Below, piece by piece: positions 6,997-7,389 of a stretch of DNA of 7,389 bases. The stretch spans positions 1-7,389 of the forward strand of contig JAIRXD010000037.1 of assembly GCA_031268545.1 (NCBI GenBank). Reading direction: 5' to 3'. Position numbers and translations under genes: made by a program. The notes beneath the pieces were generated by a model. The model was not told the DNA's origin. It saw only the letters and a list, made by a program, of their open reading frames with translations, and ran no database searches. This DNA is from Puniceicoccales bacterium (GTDB lineage Bacteria > Verrucomicrobiota > Verrucomicrobiia > Opitutales > LL51). Position 1 is the first letter of the stretch. Each line of letters begins with the position of its first letter.

Positions 6997-7389
6997 GGAT
7001 TAGGCCAAAACGCTCTATTATTTCCGTCCCTAACCTATGATAGGCCTTGGCCCCACTGCTCATCTCATCGTATTCAAATATGGATTGGCCAAACCCCACG
7101 GCTTCGCTAAGTCTACTGGATCGGGGAATGACTGTTTCAAAGACTAAGTTCTTGAATTGCACCTTGATATCTTCTAGAATTTTTGCGGATAAATCGGTCT
7201 TAACATCGAACATGGTCATTATTATACCCCCAATCTCTAGGGTTTTGTTTAGATCTCTGACCTTGAGGGACTCCACAGCCTGGGATATCTGGGACATGAC
7301 TTCTACGGCGGTGTATTCACTGCGCAGCGTCACCAATAGCCTATCCGCAGCTCCAATGACATCAATGGCGAAAGACTCACCCACCGGTG
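6980..7389 (-). CDS. parA: ParA/Soj-family partitioning ATPase, C-terminal part (cut by window edge)
   Basis: Minus-strand gene entering from the right edge; about 136 codons are present, roughly the C-terminal half of a protein usually near 255-265 residues. The GTG at 7384 is an internal valine, not the start: the frame stays open to the edge with a proline codon before it, giving PVGESFAIDVIGAADRLLV. Recognisable ParA features are this segment (normally SLG..T.NAL.AAD..L.P), SEYTAVEVMSQI, GGIIMTMFDVKTDLSAKI, FETVIPRSSRLSEA and the C-terminal YDEMSSGAKAYHRLGTEII. The deviant Walker A motif and the switch region lie outside the window, so ATPase activity cannot be judged. The usual EAPS(F/H)GKP element reads EAVGFGQS. 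Known relatives bind ATP, dimerise on DNA and move ParB-parS complexes; no parB or parS is visible. The TAA stop lies inside the 3' end of the transporter gene. A plasmid-type or orphan ParA is also possible. Confidence 0.85.
   Translation of the reverse strand, partial: PVGESFAIDVIGAADRLLVTLRSEYTAVEVMSQISQAVESLKVRDLNKTLEIGGIIMTMFDVKTDLSAKILEDIKVQFKNLVFETVIPRSSRLSEAVGFGQSIFEYDEMSSGAKAYHRLGTEIIERFGLIPISPG

Noticed and set aside
7030..7055. Small palindromes (CCTATGATAGG and GGCCTTGGCC) near the 3' end of the ParA-family gene
   Set aside because: They lie inside coding sequence, have very short loops and no following T-run; one reflects the general GGCC excess.
7384..7389. GTG at 7384 (minus strand) as the true start of a short 134-residue protein
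   Set aside because: The frame is open to the window edge and the sequence starts in the middle of the ParA fold, so the gene is cut by the edge.

Overview
The window looks like ordinary bacterial chromosome: two housekeeping genes, a complete three-gene efflux operon, and the 3' part of a ParA-type ATPase gene on the opposite strand. The three-gene envelope-spanning pump means a Gram-negative (diderm) bacterium. GC content is moderate, by eye in the mid-forties percent, and lower at the left end. ATA, AGA/AGG and CTA codons are common, and most starts have no recognisable Shine-Dalgarno sequence. The bS18 sequence is not of Bacteroidetes type. A member of the PVC group such as Opitutae/Verrucomicrobia is my guess from general appearance, with low confidence.

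Layout: positions 49-246 encode ribosomal protein bS18 (rpsR). Four bases later, from a GTG start, lies a Sua5-type threonylcarbamoyl-AMP synthase (251-1237), which makes the t6A tRNA modification intermediate. A 79-base AT-rich gap follows. Then come three closely spaced plus-strand genes: an outer-membrane factor of the TolC/OprM family (1317-2723), a periplasmic adaptor (membrane fusion) lipoprotein (2736-3866), and an inner-membrane RND transporter of MdtB/MdtC type (3886-6996). Gaps of 12 and 19 bases suggest one transcript. The last gene overlaps tail-to-tail by 17 bases with a ParA/Soj-family ATPase gene that enters from the right edge on the minus strand (6980-7389).

How they work together: the three pump genes encode all parts of one tripartite exporter. 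The RND trimer takes up substrate from the inner membrane or periplasm using the proton gradient, the adaptor links it to the outer-membrane channel, and the channel opens to the outside. No regulator gene lies in the window. rpsR and the Sua5 gene are both translation-related and probably co-transcribed. The ParA homologue belongs to another, unseen gene group, probably chromosome partitioning.

I found no RNA gene, mobile element, CRISPR array or clear terminator, and no convincing new system. The points most worth a second look are the start region of the outer-membrane factor gene (overlapping mini-ORFs and a possible missing A), seven-T tracts in both lipoprotein signal sequences, the 17-base convergent overlap, a single MdtB/C-type RND gene with its own outer-membrane factor, and a roughly threefold excess of the tetranucleotide GGCC.
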